Source: Seminavis robusta (Eukaryota > Bacillariophyta > Bacillariophyceae > Naviculales > Naviculaceae). Taken from it: a stretch of DNA of 58,580 nucleotides. Positions 30,759-42,677 of this stretch are shown piece after piece. The stretch is from contig CAICTM010000575.1 of the NCBI GenBank assembly GCA_903772945.1, positions 1-58,580 of the forward strand. Reading direction: 5' to 3'. Every line of letters starts with the position of its first letter. Position 1 is the first letter of the stretch. A program made the position numbers and the translations under genes. The notes beneath the pieces are model-generated. The model did no database searches. It was not told where the DNA came from and saw nothing but the letters and a program-made list of their open reading frames with translations.

Positions 30759-33700
30759 ATGGCGAAGACAAAAGCAGCAATGTCAAACCGACCTTGGCAA
30801 GTGGCTCTACTGGTAGCCTTATTCCTCCCCATTATCGCTTATGGGCTCTCTTTACCATCTCAGGAGCTAGTGAACCGTCGCAAGAGTCCGGCACTGTGGC
30901 GATACGATTTGGCCCGTGAAGATGGCCATGACGATGTGCCATCTAGCAGTACCACCAGTAGTCAAAGACTCCTCCGACAACCTCCCGAAGTCATGGCGCC
31001 TGTTGGTGGCTGGCCTCAGCTTCATGCCGCCATTGCCAATGGAGCAGACGCCATTTATCTGGGTCTTTCGGCGTTTAGCGCCCGCGCCAGAGCGGCCAAT
31101 TTCGATCCAGTTGCCGAACTCCCCAAAGCCGTCGAGTTGTGCCATGCTTCCAACGTCAAGGTATACGTCGCCATGAACACTCTGGTCTTCCCAGATGAAC
31201 TACAAGAAGTGGAAGAGCTGATACGACTGTGCCATCGAGCCAATGTGGATGCTTTAATTGTGCAAGATTTGGGAATGTCCAAGTTGGTCCAGAAAGTAGG
31301 GTTGGAACTTCGTGCTTCGACGCAGCAAACCATTACATCTGCCGATGGAGCCGAATTCAGTGCCAACGTGACAGGGGCAACTCGAGTCGTATTGGGCAGA
31401 GAATTATCTGTGGCCGAAATAAAAGCTGTAACCACCAAACTGCAGGACCAAACGGATCATGATCCTGTCGAAGTGGAAGCCTTTGTCCATGGAGCCTTGT
31501 GCGTCAGTCTCAGTGGACAATGCTTTTCGAGTGAGGCATGGGGAGGACGCAGTGCCAACAGAGGTCAGTGTGCTCAGGCATGTCGATTGCCCTATGGGCT
31601 GGTGGATAATGGCCAGCTCAAAGAAATGGGAGATTTCTCGTATCTACTATCTCCACAAGACTTGTGTGGACTGGATCATGTGCCGGCCTTGGTGCGAGCT
31701 GGTGTGTCTTGTTTGAAAATTGAAGGTAGACTCAAGGATGCTGCCTATGTTGCAGCTACGACGAGAGCGTATCGAAATGCAGTCGATCAAGCTTGGAAGG
31801 AGTACATGAAGGAGGAGCACCACAACAATTCGCAAGATAATCCAACGGAACCCAGAGTCCGACCTGTAGCACTTCCCGATGAAGAGGTTTCCAAGGCAGA
31901 ACTTGCTCAGTTGTTCTCAAGAGGACAAGACGAAGAGCACGATGGCCTTTCCAGTGGATTTTTTGATGGATCACACCACCAGAATTTAGTACGAGGCCGT
32001 TCGCCGCGGCATCGAGGCATCCATTGCGGAAGAGTGTTAAAAGGAACCTCCGGTAAGAAAGGACTCCTCATTTCATTGGATGCTAGCAAGGACCTCAAGA
32101 GGGGAGATGGTTTAGTAATAGACCGGGGACTAGCGCAAGAAGAAGAACTCGGTGGACCCATCTTTGATGTTCAGATCCAAGAAGAGCACAAGGGAGAGCG
32201 AGTGGCATTAGTTCGATTCTCCAAGTCCGTCGAAAAGAAATGGAAACAATTAGATGATAGGGCATGGAAGCAGGGAGCAATTCAACTTGCTCCAGCGGGG
32301 GCACACGTATGGAAGACAAGCGATGCCACCGTGTCGAAAAAAATGAAACGGCTTTCGGAAGCACCAATCCCTAAATTGCAACGGCAAGCTCGTGTCACTG
32401 TGGAAGGATCTATAGGTGCGCCATTGGTGGTGACGATTCGGGATGAAACCACAGGGCGCGAAGGGGTTGGGACTAGTGAGGGTGTCCTGCAGCCGGCTGA
32501 GAAGAAGAGTTTGGACGAGCAATCTATCTCAAAGGCCATTGGGACACTTGGCAACACCGACTGGGAACTATTAGCTATCAATGGTATCAATTCGTCAAGA
32601 GTGGAAGCTGGAGCGTGGTGTCCTGCAGGTTGGATAAAGGAGTGTCGGAGGCAGGCTGTTGAGGAGCTCCAGGCTCAAATTCTCGTCGACGGAAGAAAGA
32701 GTCAACGTGATCATGATGTGGACTCGAATTCTCTTTCTATGGACGAACCAGTTCGCAGTATCACGGATGAACTCCTGAGCAAGTTTGGGAGCAGTGGAGA
32801 AAAGGATGAACCAACAAAGAGAATCCCCATCCCTACCGCCTTGAGGCTATCTGTTCTGGCCCGAAACTACGATCACGTGGAAACAGTGTGCAAAATGATT
32901 GAGGACGGGCAAGTCGACAGCATCGATGAGATCATTGTTGATTTTTTGGAGGTGGATGGCATGAGAGATGCCGTCAACAGGATCCGTCAAGTTCCAGCCA
33001 CCAAGGCTGTCGTGGCAAGTCCTCGCATCATCAAACCAGGAGAATCGGGAATTTGGCGAACGCTGCTACGATTGCAAGCCCATGGCCTGCTTGTTCGTTC
33101 TGCAGGGCTTTTGAACAGAATGACAAAGCTCGGAGGCCAAGGTGCCCGAGTTGAAGTGGATGTTCCCGTCAGTGGAGAACGAAACTCAGTCAACAATAGG
33201 CAGGCGGTGGTGATCCCAGAGTTGATTGCTGATTTCTCGTTGAATGTTGCAAATCCTTTGTCCGCCTGGGAGCTGCTCTCCAAAGGCTGTAGCAGAGTGA
33301 CGGCGTCTTATGATCTCAACGCGGACGGGATCACAAATCTGTTGGAGTCAATGGGGAACATCAACGAAGGTTCTTCGAGGATTGACATTATTGCCCACGC
33401 TCACTTGCCAGTCTTCCACACAGAGCACTGTGTGTTTGCTAGGTTTCTCACCAAGGGAGATTCCTATCTAGATTGCGGGCACGCTTGTACAAGACACAAT
33501 GTGCATCTCCGTGATCAAACGGGAGCGGACCACCTGGTTTTGGCTGATATGGGATGCCGCAACACGGTCTTCGGGTCGGAAGCACAGAGTGGCGTCCATT
33601 CTTTGAAGGACTGGTCGGCCGCTGGAGCTTCCCGTTTTCGAATTGAGTTGGTTGATGAGACAGGCGACGATGTAAGGCTCATTGTGGGTGGGTATGCATC

Positions 33701-33839
33701 TGTTATGAACGGGAAGCAACGAGCTAGCGAGTTGTGGGAGTCTCTCAAGCTCGTTCGCGACAGTAATGGTCGCACAGGCGGTGTTTCTCATGGCTCTCTA
33801 ACGAACAGTCCAGTGAGGCGTGCTGGTGAAATCCGATAG
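30759..33839 (+). CDS. Peptidase U32 family protein, probably organelle-targeted RlhA-like
   Basis: 1026 residues from ATG at 30759 (ACCATGG context) to TAG. Upstream in-frame codons lack a good start. The N-terminus has a hydrophobic signal-like segment (~14-32) followed by a basic Ser-rich stretch. This could be a secretory signal or a bipartite plastid presequence, but no ASAFAP motif is evident. The U32 core starts at PEVMAPVGGWPQLHAAIANG (~79) with GADAIYLG. It holds the conserved Cys cluster CVSLSGQC ... GRSANRGQCAQACR (~247-280) and SPQDL ... CLKIEGRLKDAAYV (~295-335). In bacteria this family includes RlhA and TrhP, which hydroxylate a 23S rRNA cytidine or tRNA uridines, rather than true collagenases. 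The long C-terminal half, with a C-x13-C-x12-C-x3-C set near residues 888-910 (around CVFARF), resembles the second module of RlhA-type proteins. The RNA-hydroxylase role is inferred. Confidence 0.82.
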   Translation: MAKTKAAMSNRPWQVALLVALFLPIIAYGLSLPSQELVNRRKSPALWRYDLAREDGHDDVPSSSTTSSQRLLRQPPEVMAPVGGWPQLHAAIANGADAIYLGLSAFSARARAANFDPVAELPKAVELCHASNVKVYVAMNTLVFPDELQEVEELIRLCHRANVDALIVQDLGMSKLVQKVGLELRASTQQTITSADGAEFSANVTGATRVVLGRELSVAEIKAVTTKLQDQTDHDPVEVEAFVHGALCVSLSGQCFSSEAWGGRSANRGQCAQACRLPYGLVDNGQLKEMGDFSYLLSPQDLCGLDHVPALVRAGVSCLKIEGRLKDAAYVAATTRAYRNAVDQAWKEYMKEEHHNNSQDNPTEPRVRPVALPDEEVSKAELAQLFSRGQDEEHDGLSSGFFDGSHHQNLVRGRSPRHRGIHCGRVLKGTSGKKGLLISLDASKDLKRGDGLVIDRGLAQEEELGGPIFDVQIQEEHKGERVALVRFSKSVEKKWKQLDDRAWKQGAIQLAPAGAHVWKTSDATVSKKMKRLSEAPIPKLQRQARVTVEGSIGAPLVVTIRDETTGREGVGTSEGVLQPAEKKSLDEQSISKAIGTLGNTDWELLAINGINSSRVEAGAWCPAGWIKECRRQAVEELQAQILVDGRKSQRDHDVDSNSLSMDEPVRSITDELLSKFGSSGEKDEPTKRIPIPTALRLSVLARNYDHVETVCKMIEDGQVDSIDEIIVDFLEVDGMRDAVNRIRQVPATKAVVASPRIIKPGESGIWRTLLRLQAHGLLVRSAGLLNRMTKLGGQGARVEVDVPVSGERNSVNNRQAVVIPELIADFSLNVANPLSAWELLSKGCSRVTASYDLNADGITNLLESMGNINEGSSRIDIIAHAHLPVFHTEHCVFARFLTKGDSYLDCGHACTRHNVHLRDQTGADHLVLADMGCRNTVFGSEAQSGVHSLKDWSAAGASRFRIELVDETGDDVRLIVGGYASVMNGKQRASELWESLKLVRDSNGRTGGVSHGSLTNSPVRRAGEIR

Positions 33840-35207
33840 TTTCAGTACCTTCGTAGTAGTACTGGATGCAGTTCCTCGTCCTGTCCTACCCTACCAGTAC
33901 CCAAGGTTCGAATTGGGTCATGCACCTTTGAGACACGTTCCTGCCGCCTCGAAAATCATGCCAATGCCGGCCTTGCCATGGTTACTCGGCATTTTGTCTA
34001 TTTAAGGCTATTGTTGCCTAAATGTTCTATGCTCCTTTGTAAAAGTGGCTTATGTCCCACACTATCTACGGATGTCTCACAATGTCTCACAATGTCTACC
34101 ATTGTCTCACAATGTCTCCCAATGTCTACTAATGTCTACCAATGTCTCACTTTGTCTACACAGTACAGTAAAACAGTACAAAAATGTCTCACTTTGTCTA
34201 CCAATGTCTCATAATGTCTCACAATGTCTCACTTTGTCTACCAATGTCTACCAATGTATCACTTTGTCTACTAATGTCTCCTAATGTCGCACAATGTCTA
34301 CTTTGTCTACTTATGTCTACTAACTGTGTGTAGACATTTACACTTAATCGCCAAAAGCCAAAACACTTTCCCAAACAGACAAAATGCCGAGTAACCCATG
34401 CGGTAAACCTACTCCCTTCACCGTTAGCATTCATTCTTTGGTGGCGCGCGGTGTTTAGAAGGAGCTCAATTTCATGGCGGCCGGTTTCTGAAAGGCCCTT
34501 TGGCCAGTCATCAGCATGGAAGTTCTATCTGGTGGTTAAGCGAATAAAATGTTGCACATCTGGCCGTCAAGCGATCAAAACGAGATATGATATCCTCCAA
34601 GAATTATGCTTCTAGGTCGTGTTCATGTCTTGAAGTTGGGGTCTGCGAGGGGTCGAGTCCCGTTTGCTTCAGATGAGCTCAGAAGGATGCTTCCAGCTCC
34701 CAAGTGCACCTATGACGAGTGTCCGCAAACGAGCCACAACCACAAGCCACGGGCGGTGGGTTCAAACTCCTTTGTAGGTACCTTATGCACAGATATGTCA
34801 AGACTTCAAACTCCGATGTCATCCTTTGTGCGGACAAATTACCTTTCGCGTGAACCAACAGCATTCAAGAGGCCCATCCACCATCCATCGGTCATTGCCC
34901 AGGTCAATCCTCCCTGAATCCACCACGACAACAACGCACCTTCGCAGTATCAGCACAAGCCCAACAGATATCATGAATAGCCAGCCGTCGATCCTCGGTC
35001 ATCCATATTTGCCTTTTGGATATCCCTCTTGGCTTGGGTTGGAAATGCAAACGTCTCCATTTCGATCATATTTCTCATACAGCAGAGTTTGTAAGCGTCG
35101 AGCTTGCAAAACCGAGGAGAGAGCCCCCTGAAAAGGAAGAAAGAAAAAGAAACCAAATACTCGAGAGAGTTCGACGACCTGAGAAGACGCACGACGAAGA
35201 AAGAAGG
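33840..35207. other. Intergenic region carrying a minisatellite
   Basis: 1.4 kb with no supported gene. The 10-bp minisatellite occupies 34051-34322. Two stretches look superficially like tRNA T-arms but lack the rest of a cloverleaf. Confidence 0.55.
34051..34322. repeat. 10-bp minisatellite, about 27 diverged units
   Basis: Units vary around AATGTCTCAC / TTTGTCTACC / AATGTCTACC and stay in 10-bp register across almost the whole stretch. One interruption (CAGTACAGTAAAACAGTACA) lies at 34161-34180. Confidence 0.92.
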
Positions 35208-38200
35208 ATGAAGTTGCTGATTCGCACTTTTGCGATCTTGTTCTTGACGAGCACACCCAATGTGGCCTCTGAGAACCAGGCTGCTCGTTTGAAGATCGAT
35301 GATAGCAAAGGAAAAATGGTACGTCGATCTTGTTGGTTGTTGGCTTGATCTTTGACTTGCCCATTGGGTTGATGCCACGCGTTGCGTTGCTCGTCAGTTG
35401 GCCCATTCAGCCTTTGAGTTTCTGGCAGTACTGTACAGTATCGATAGCTTTGTTACTGACCGCAGTTTTGCATGGACGCTGCCTGATCAAAAGGCCGAGC
35501 CATTGACCACCGCAGGTTCTTTGTCGATCTTGGATCGTCTCGAAGACGAACATCGCGACGAATCAAACTCGAACCAATCCGTTGTTCGTAGCGATGACCC
35601 CAAGGCGATGGTTGACAAAGCGTACCAGCACTCTGGCAGTATCACTTCCAAAGTGAGTCATCACGACCCTGACGCCGCCAGTGTTGCTGCGACCGGCATT
35701 GTCTCGGGCTATCCTCCAATGGAAACTACTGGCAACGAAGAAGCTGCATTTGACGAAAACAACGAGAAGGAAGACGAAGGAGAACAGGAAAAAGAGGTAG
35801 CTTCGCACAAAAAAGCCCAGTACAGCGACGACACCGCCAGCCTCGTCAATACCAACATCGACAAAGAAGGTGCCTCCGGTCTCGTTGCTCATGCTAATTC
35901 AATCGAGTCCTTTCAGTTGAGGGCAGTCGCCTCTCTGGATACACTCAAGATCCAGGTTGCTGACGCCCGAATCAACGGGGACAAGTCGGACTTGGCAAGA
36001 GCCACTGCAAATGCCATCCGCAGCAGTGCCGGCTTGATGGAAGAAGCCAAAGTGAAATCACTGGCCATGTTTGCCCACCTACAAGAACATGAAGATACGG
36101 AGGAGTCCAATGGCTGGTCAACTCAGCTGCAGACAAACTATCAGTCCGCGATGGCTCAAATCAACAGGGCGCTGGAACTGTTTCCTAAGGTGAGGCAAAC
36201 TGGCATGTGCATGCGCAACTGCGATGGGTTACTCCTTCGATTTTGCAACATGATTGAGTTGATACGCTGTGTACTGTATACTCATTTTGCTTCGATTCTC
36301 CTTACGTATACAGATGATCAGCTACTTGGAGGGTTCCTCGAGAGAGTCCAACGAGAAGGAACAGACGAAGCAGGACTCATTCCCAGCCGGTGCACCGATC
36401 GAAGAAAATCAGGGCGAGTCAATGGTGGATAAGACGAGCACTTATCGGCGAGGTCTCCAAGATGCTTCTCAGGCGCAAACGCCCCAAGAGATCAATTTGG
36501 ATGTCCCACCTTCCGCCTCGGATATGAACAAGGCCACATCTTCTGAGTCCCGCCAAAAGGAAAAGGAAGCCGCAAGGCACCGCCGGATTCTTCGCAGTCG
36601 GTTTGAGGGGAATCATCGTGCTCAAAGCCACTTTGACCATTTCACTAAGTTGCACGACACTTTCCAGCACGGAGACCATGACGGTATGCACCGTCATTTG
36701 GGCCCAATCCAGTCTCGCGTAACGCGGAATCGCTCCCTGAACCAGAATCAACGCCATCTTTGGAGTGACGACCAGAACGCCAAAGCAAGACAGTGCGAGA
36801 TTTTGATGAATTGCGTTGGTAAAATGTCCATTTGTAAGTGACTTTGGTCTAAGATGTCAGGACATGGCTTTGCTTTAACTTACTTGAGTGCTTGATTCCA
36901 GACGACATGATTCTTTTCTTCTACTCTGATGATGTAAGTACTAACGGTTGCTGGATGCCACATGTTTGTTACTCGACTCAGCCTCACAGCTCACACTGTT
37001 GTGTCCCCATCATTCATCATTCATCTATATAAAGATTGACCCTAACAATGGAAAGATAGATGACAACATTTACATTCATACAGAAGGTATGCGTGCCTCT
37101 GTCGAAATTCAATTGCCTTGCTGACTGCATTCCCCAATTGCGGCCTTTTCCCCTGCAGCTCCAGATGTGTATGAAGTCTATAACAATGACGACGTGGCAG
37201 ACGCACGCACAGACCTTCAGCAAGGAAGATTTTACGGCTATCAATATTTCCGTGGTTCTGGTAAACCCCAATGGTGCGACAGGACGCTGAGGCTGTTCTC
37301 TCGAAATGTGGAGTATGGAGGTGAGTACCCTCAACGATCTCAGTTTTTGGCGAGTCGGTTAACGCATCATGTCTTCTAAATGCACATGCTGTTGTGGAAA
37401 GATATTCCGCACTGGGAAGGTGGCACGGTTGCGTAAGTCGGTTTCCTGGACTCCTATTATGGTGGTACTATGCTGTCATGATAGTATCGCTCAATTTGCT
37501 ACGCTTGCTTCTCTCAATCCATCTTCCAGGGATGTATGTCATGCTCAAGGCGGGTACGTTATATATTCTTAAGGCACCATGCAGCCAACAACTTGTTGAT
37601 CAGCTTGTGCCAATCTAAACCAAATCTTCTTGTCATTTGCTTGTTCCAGACACACATATGTCCAGTTGGATCAGGTTGCAACAAAAGTTGGCTTCAAAGC
37701 TGCAGACGAGATTGCCAAGGAAATGTTCGACTGCTCCAAGAGGCTATACAACTGCGAGGCCAACCCAAGGAATTCACCATTCCCTTTTGCTAGGGAGCAA
37801 AAGCTCGCAATTGATACAGGAGCATCACTTGTGGTGGAAGAAGATGCTGATGAAACCACCACCCAGGACAGCAAGTCCAAACTGTTTGACGGAAGTACGT
37901 CTGGTAATTCACATTTGTGGCAGTCCAGGGACGGAAGCAAGGGATATACAATGAGACTCAATTTTCGGTCCGATCGGGGACTTTGTGTGGATTGGAAGCT
38001 TTCTAGTAGCGAGAACTTCCTTCATGCACACAGTTGTCATGATGACCCCAACCAGAAGTGGTACTATGAACCAGGAACTCATCTGATCAGGTCAATGCAT
38101 GATGAAAGCAAATGCATGGAGGCAAAATCAGGCAGCGGTAACCGAGTGTTCATGGCCGATTGCAACAGTGGTGCAGTGGCATTAGTTTACAGAAATGGAA

Positions 38201-39744
38201 GAGGCGCATCGACGACGATGGTGTTCTCACTCACGGGATGTGGAATGAGGGGAAGGACAAGTGCTTGCAAAAACAAGACGATTTTGACATAATTGTAAAC
38301 GGTTGCGACGAGCGCCACACGCAGGATTTGTTGCAGGTGACCAACAGCGACTTTTTTGGAAGAGTGAAACCCCCCACGGTGTTGTTCAAGATACAACTGG
38401 ATTCACATGGAGGTAGCAGTGGACATGAATCAAATACTGTGCTCAAAGCAATTGAATTGAAGTGGAGGAACGGCGAAGAATGCCCCCAGAACAAGATTTC
38501 TTTGCTGTCTGGATTTTCTGGAGATACAGCATCAACAGCAATACTTTTTGATAGGGGTGAAACAATTGTTTCGGATGATGGCACGGTGTTGACTCAAACC
38601 CTACTGCCAAGCTCTTCTACAGCTTCTAGGTTCCGAATCAAATGCTCCAACCCAGACATCCCTATTTCTTTGTATGAGATCCTTGTCTTTGGCATCGTGG
38701 AAGGAGGAAATGGAGATGCCCTGCCTGAGTTCCAAGGTATGACTTTGATTGGTATTGCATTCCTTTGTATGATTGCAGCTTTTGAATGCTCACCCACCAA
38801 GCTGATACTGCAGGTGAATATGAGGATTCGTTCTTTGTGCCCACCGGCATTGAGACAGAAAACAGTCGTGATGACTATGGTCAGGTAAAAGGTATGCATG
38901 ATAACGGTGGAGGGTGTACTGATGTGTTGCAAGCTCTCTTCTAAAAAGTCATTTCTCTGCCTCGGAAGATGATACTGTGACACTCTACAAGTACGAGGAG
39001 GGTCGTGTGGTTGATGGGCTTGAGGAAATCCAACATGACATGGTATGATTCTTGTTTGATTACATGTGCTGGGTTCAAGGTTATAGTTGTTGCATTCTAA
39101 CATCCCAAACTTCTTGCCAAGTGGGGACCTACAAGAAGGTCTGGGACAACTGGCTTCGGCACGAGGATGACAATCTGAGGAGGAAGTTAAGGCAAACTTA
39201 TTTGAGCCCTTATCCAAATCCGTGGGATGACAATATGCGCTATGACAATTCAGATTTCTATATGGGGCTTGTTCGAGAGGCCGAGTCCAATGATAACATA
39301 CACTACCAGATAGTCATAGCCTTTGCACGACACCACGGCAGGTCCTTTGATGGGGATGCTTTTGAGGATCGCGATGGTGAGTGTCCATGCGTGGAGTGGT
39401 GCCATTTTATTGCTCCTGAGGTTCTTGTTGTTTGCTGCGACTAATGAACAGTTTCTTTTTCTTCTGAACAGAGGAGTATAATGAGTTCCATGACAAAATT
39501 AGCCACGAGTATGCTTCTATTCAGGTAAAACACTCGAATCGGTTGTCATCATTCCTGCTCCTGAATCCATCCCATCCAACTCATCCGTACAATGTGTGTG
39601 TGTTTTTTTTTGTGTTTTGTTTCAGAGGGGCATCAACCTCGTGTTTGGAAAGGACGCTTCTGTGGGCTATATCTGTGGCGTCGAGGGTGTTGTTACTCGT
39701 CATGATGAAGAAAATGCAGATGATGGAGATAAGGTGGGCTATAG

Positions 39745-39777
<33 letters not shown>

Positions 39778-42677
39778 TGGAGATTTGGGACTGCATTTTC
39801 AACAGCTCTAACCGCTCCATTTTGCATAAAAAGTTCCCTGGTACATGCTGCTTGGATGCACCATTTCAGAACCCTGGTATGTCACGCCTATGGGTTGTTT
39901 CATGTATATAAAACCTGATTTTCATTCAGTTTCATTCAATGACTCACCAAAAAACACGTCGTCACTGCTCCATAGGTGGCGAATGGTAAGAAGTCTCAGG
40001 CTCATAGCTTTGAAAGATTCAAGCTGTCAAACACTAACTGATCAGCAATGTTTTGATTGATCTAGGGGTAGGGAGGTATGCTAAGTTTCCGGTAGTCTCA
40101 TGATTGGTGTCCTTGTCTATGTGCCTAAAAATATTGTTCCTTCTCTCCGGCCAGTTTGACTGTTCAATGACCTGCAGCCAGCGGGCTCCCTTTTTCAGTG
40201 GGCTCAGTGAAGAGAGTTGTTCCGCTGTTGGTGGCAAGTTCTTGCATGCATCTTGAAAAGCTTGTGTCTATTGACGGTAGCAGCTAAGCTTCTTTGCTCT
40301 CTCCAACTCCAGGTACTTGGTGTCCAACTCCAACTGATTGCTCAGTGCTGAAAGATTGTGTTGATCAAGAGATGATTAACACTGAGAATGAGGGGAAGTC
40401 ATCTTACAAAGCTTACCTACAACCAGGTGCTGTTGAGAATGCAACTGATTTTGATGATTGCGGTGATTCTCGGGAATATTTTGGCTACGATCCGACCTAC
40501 AAGGTGCGATTTGTTGTTGTTTTCTAGCACTCAACTGCATGGTCAACATGCTTTGTCTCACCTGTGTTTCCATTGAGCCTACAGAATGACAATGACGTCT
40601 GCGAGAACATTAAGCAGGCAAGTGTTCTGACTTTGCTTGCTCTTGAACAGCCAACCTGTCATTCTGACTTTTGCATTTCCTGTACAGCTTCACAATACCA
40701 AAAATTTTGGGTTTCTGGATGAATTCTATTCTCAAGGAACACCAGCTGTGGATCCTGGCAGCATGGGTGGTGGTGGTGGCTATGGCAACAACTTTCAACC
40801 AAATGCCAACGACTACACCCACAGCAACATTGATACTGCGGCGTGGGATGAGCTGTTCAATGTTGACACAAGTAAGTCTCATCCTCCAAGTCTCTCATGC
40901 ACTGGGTGATCCCCTAGGGTGATACTTGTTGCTCATAATTGTTGACTTTGACGCCAGAATTGTCGCAAACAGACTTGGTACAAGATGCTGGAATCTCAGG
41001 TGGTCTTTTGTTTGGCTTTGGGTTAGTCAGGACTGGTGTTCAAAGTACTGTTGATATCGCTACCGAATTTGATTGCCCCGGTACCGATATAGAAGTAAGG
41101 TCAACTTTAATTGAACGTCCTTTGTGGCTGACTTGTTGAAGCTCATCACAGCTTTTCTGACTCTTCTGCAGGCGACTATATGTAAGGTGGCCAAGGTGAG
41201 ATACAACTGCACGCACTGCACTACTCCCACGGCAGAATCTTGAACTTGCCATGACATCTCCTGTTCACCTTCAGAATTTCGCCGTTAGTACCTTGTTCAT
41301 TGTTTTGATCATCATGAACTATGCCTATGACATTTGGGAGTTTTCTATTGCGGAAAAAACCGAAATTGGCAATGTTGGCCCCATTGAGGCCTGGGAAATC
41401 CTGCAAGTTCAACACCAGAACAACAAGAGAATGTAAGTCAAGGGGTGAATTTGAATATTGGGCTGTGCTGCGATTTTCCTGATTTCTTTTTTGATGATTT
41501 TCTTGCGGACTCTAGGTATGAGGGCATGCGCTCAACCTTCGAAGCTGCGGCCAAGGTTGACAACAATCTGGAAGGTCTTGGTGATCTTGTTGCTTCATTG
41601 GTAGCATTCCTTGGCAATGATGATGGCGACAGCTATGGCAAAGTCAACACGATCATTTCAAAGCTTGAAAGCCTCGAGGAGACATGCGAGGGCAGGCGTG
41701 CTTTGATGGATGTAAGCCCTTCTACTGCCCAAAATGCTGGTTGTGACGGCAGCGACCAAGATGGAGATGGAGTCATTGACAATTGTGAAGAAGACAAATG
41801 TAAGGTCTCTCTTGAACCAATGTGTTGGATGATGTCATGTTGGCACTAAGCTGTCTTTGTCAACCCCCAACCCCCAATCCCACCTTCAGTGGTTATCCGC
41901 TCTTTTCTGAAGTTAACAGATGATGGAGAGACACAGCATGTCGAAGGAGAGGTCTTCAGTTCTGCTGAGAAGGCAGTCGCCTCTGTGCGTGGAGCTTTGT
42001 CAGTTGTGGATGACTGTGCTGGGGTGAAGGATTTGGTGCTGAATTTGACTGTCAAGGGAATCAGTGAGTGTCAAGCTGTTGTATCAGCTGCTCCTATCCA
42101 CTGGTGCAATGATGTTCCTGTTGTTGGTAAGATTGAAGAGTTCTCAGTCCGTGTGGACACCAAGCCCCCTGTGATTAGCTGCGGCTTCCAGGCTTGCACC
42201 GGGCAAAAAGATGCTCTATGTGGGAGATCTGCATGAGTTCTTTGATGCTGGGCTATTCCTCCAGGTAGAAGATTCCTGTTCTGACAAGGTAGATTTGGAT
42301 GTGACCATCAAGAGCAACGAATTGGACATGACTGGTCCCAGTGCCATCCTCTCTCTCTCTCCAATATAAAGAACACCACCCAAGCAGCCCCAAAGCTCTT
42401 TTTGAACCAAGCTACTTGCTCCAACACCCAGAAGGCTGGCTTCTGCCAAGAGAGTCCCAACGGCAGCCGTGTCTATGAGGTTTCAGTGAAAGCCACAGAT
42501 GGAGCGGGCTGGTCTGGATCTGATACTTGCCATGTGATTGTTTCTCCCATGAAAATGGCAAGTGATGAGAGAGAGCTTCTCCATGATGACCTGAACCTGG
42601 AGGAAGGAGCCAAGATGGTGGAGGAGTCTGGTGCTCAAAACCTGCTTCAATCAGTTAGTTTTGTTCATCACTTCTAG
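35208..42677 (+). pseudogene. Broken ~23-exon secreted lectin-like gene with EF-hand loop
   Basis: Exon chain inferred by GT/AG and phase: 35208-35318, 35398-36189, 36314-36833, 36902-36933, 37035-37086, 37159-37320, 37402-37432, 37530-37553, 37650-38737, 38814-38891, 38969-39042, 39136-39376, 39472-39524, 39626-39733, 39834-39876, 40313-40503, 40585-40617, 40688-40871, 40958-41094, 41172-41195, 41275-41432, 41516-41799, 41890-~42653 or 42677. It opens with a signal peptide (MKLLIRTFAILFLTSTPNVA). A beta-trefoil lectin-like segment with QxW-type motifs sits around 37900-38300. A hydrophobic span (STLFIVLIIMNYAYDIW) is at 41287-41338. An EF-hand loop (DQDGDGVIDNCE) is at 41758-41793, followed by HYR-like DTKPPVISCGF. 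Within exon 9 and the last exon the frame is broken at ~38167, ~42208 and ~42358. The intron at 40618 starts with GC. Either a recent pseudogene or an indel-affected assembly. No named family. Confidence 0.6.
39598..39776. repeat. TG microsatellites within introns
   Basis: Two TG-rich runs lie in introns 13 and 14 of the lectin-like gene, at ~39595-39622 and 39748-39776. The second is about 14 perfect GT units. Confidence 0.9.

Noticed and set aside
34606..34775. Two tRNA T-arm-like strings (GGGTCGAGTCCC and GGGTTCAAACTCC)
   Set aside because: No matching acceptor stem, anticodon arm or D-arm could be drawn around either.
39960..39990. A 10-nt extra exon (GTGGCGAATG) in the lectin-like gene
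   Set aside because: Including it breaks the phase into the next exon; skipping it keeps the frame.
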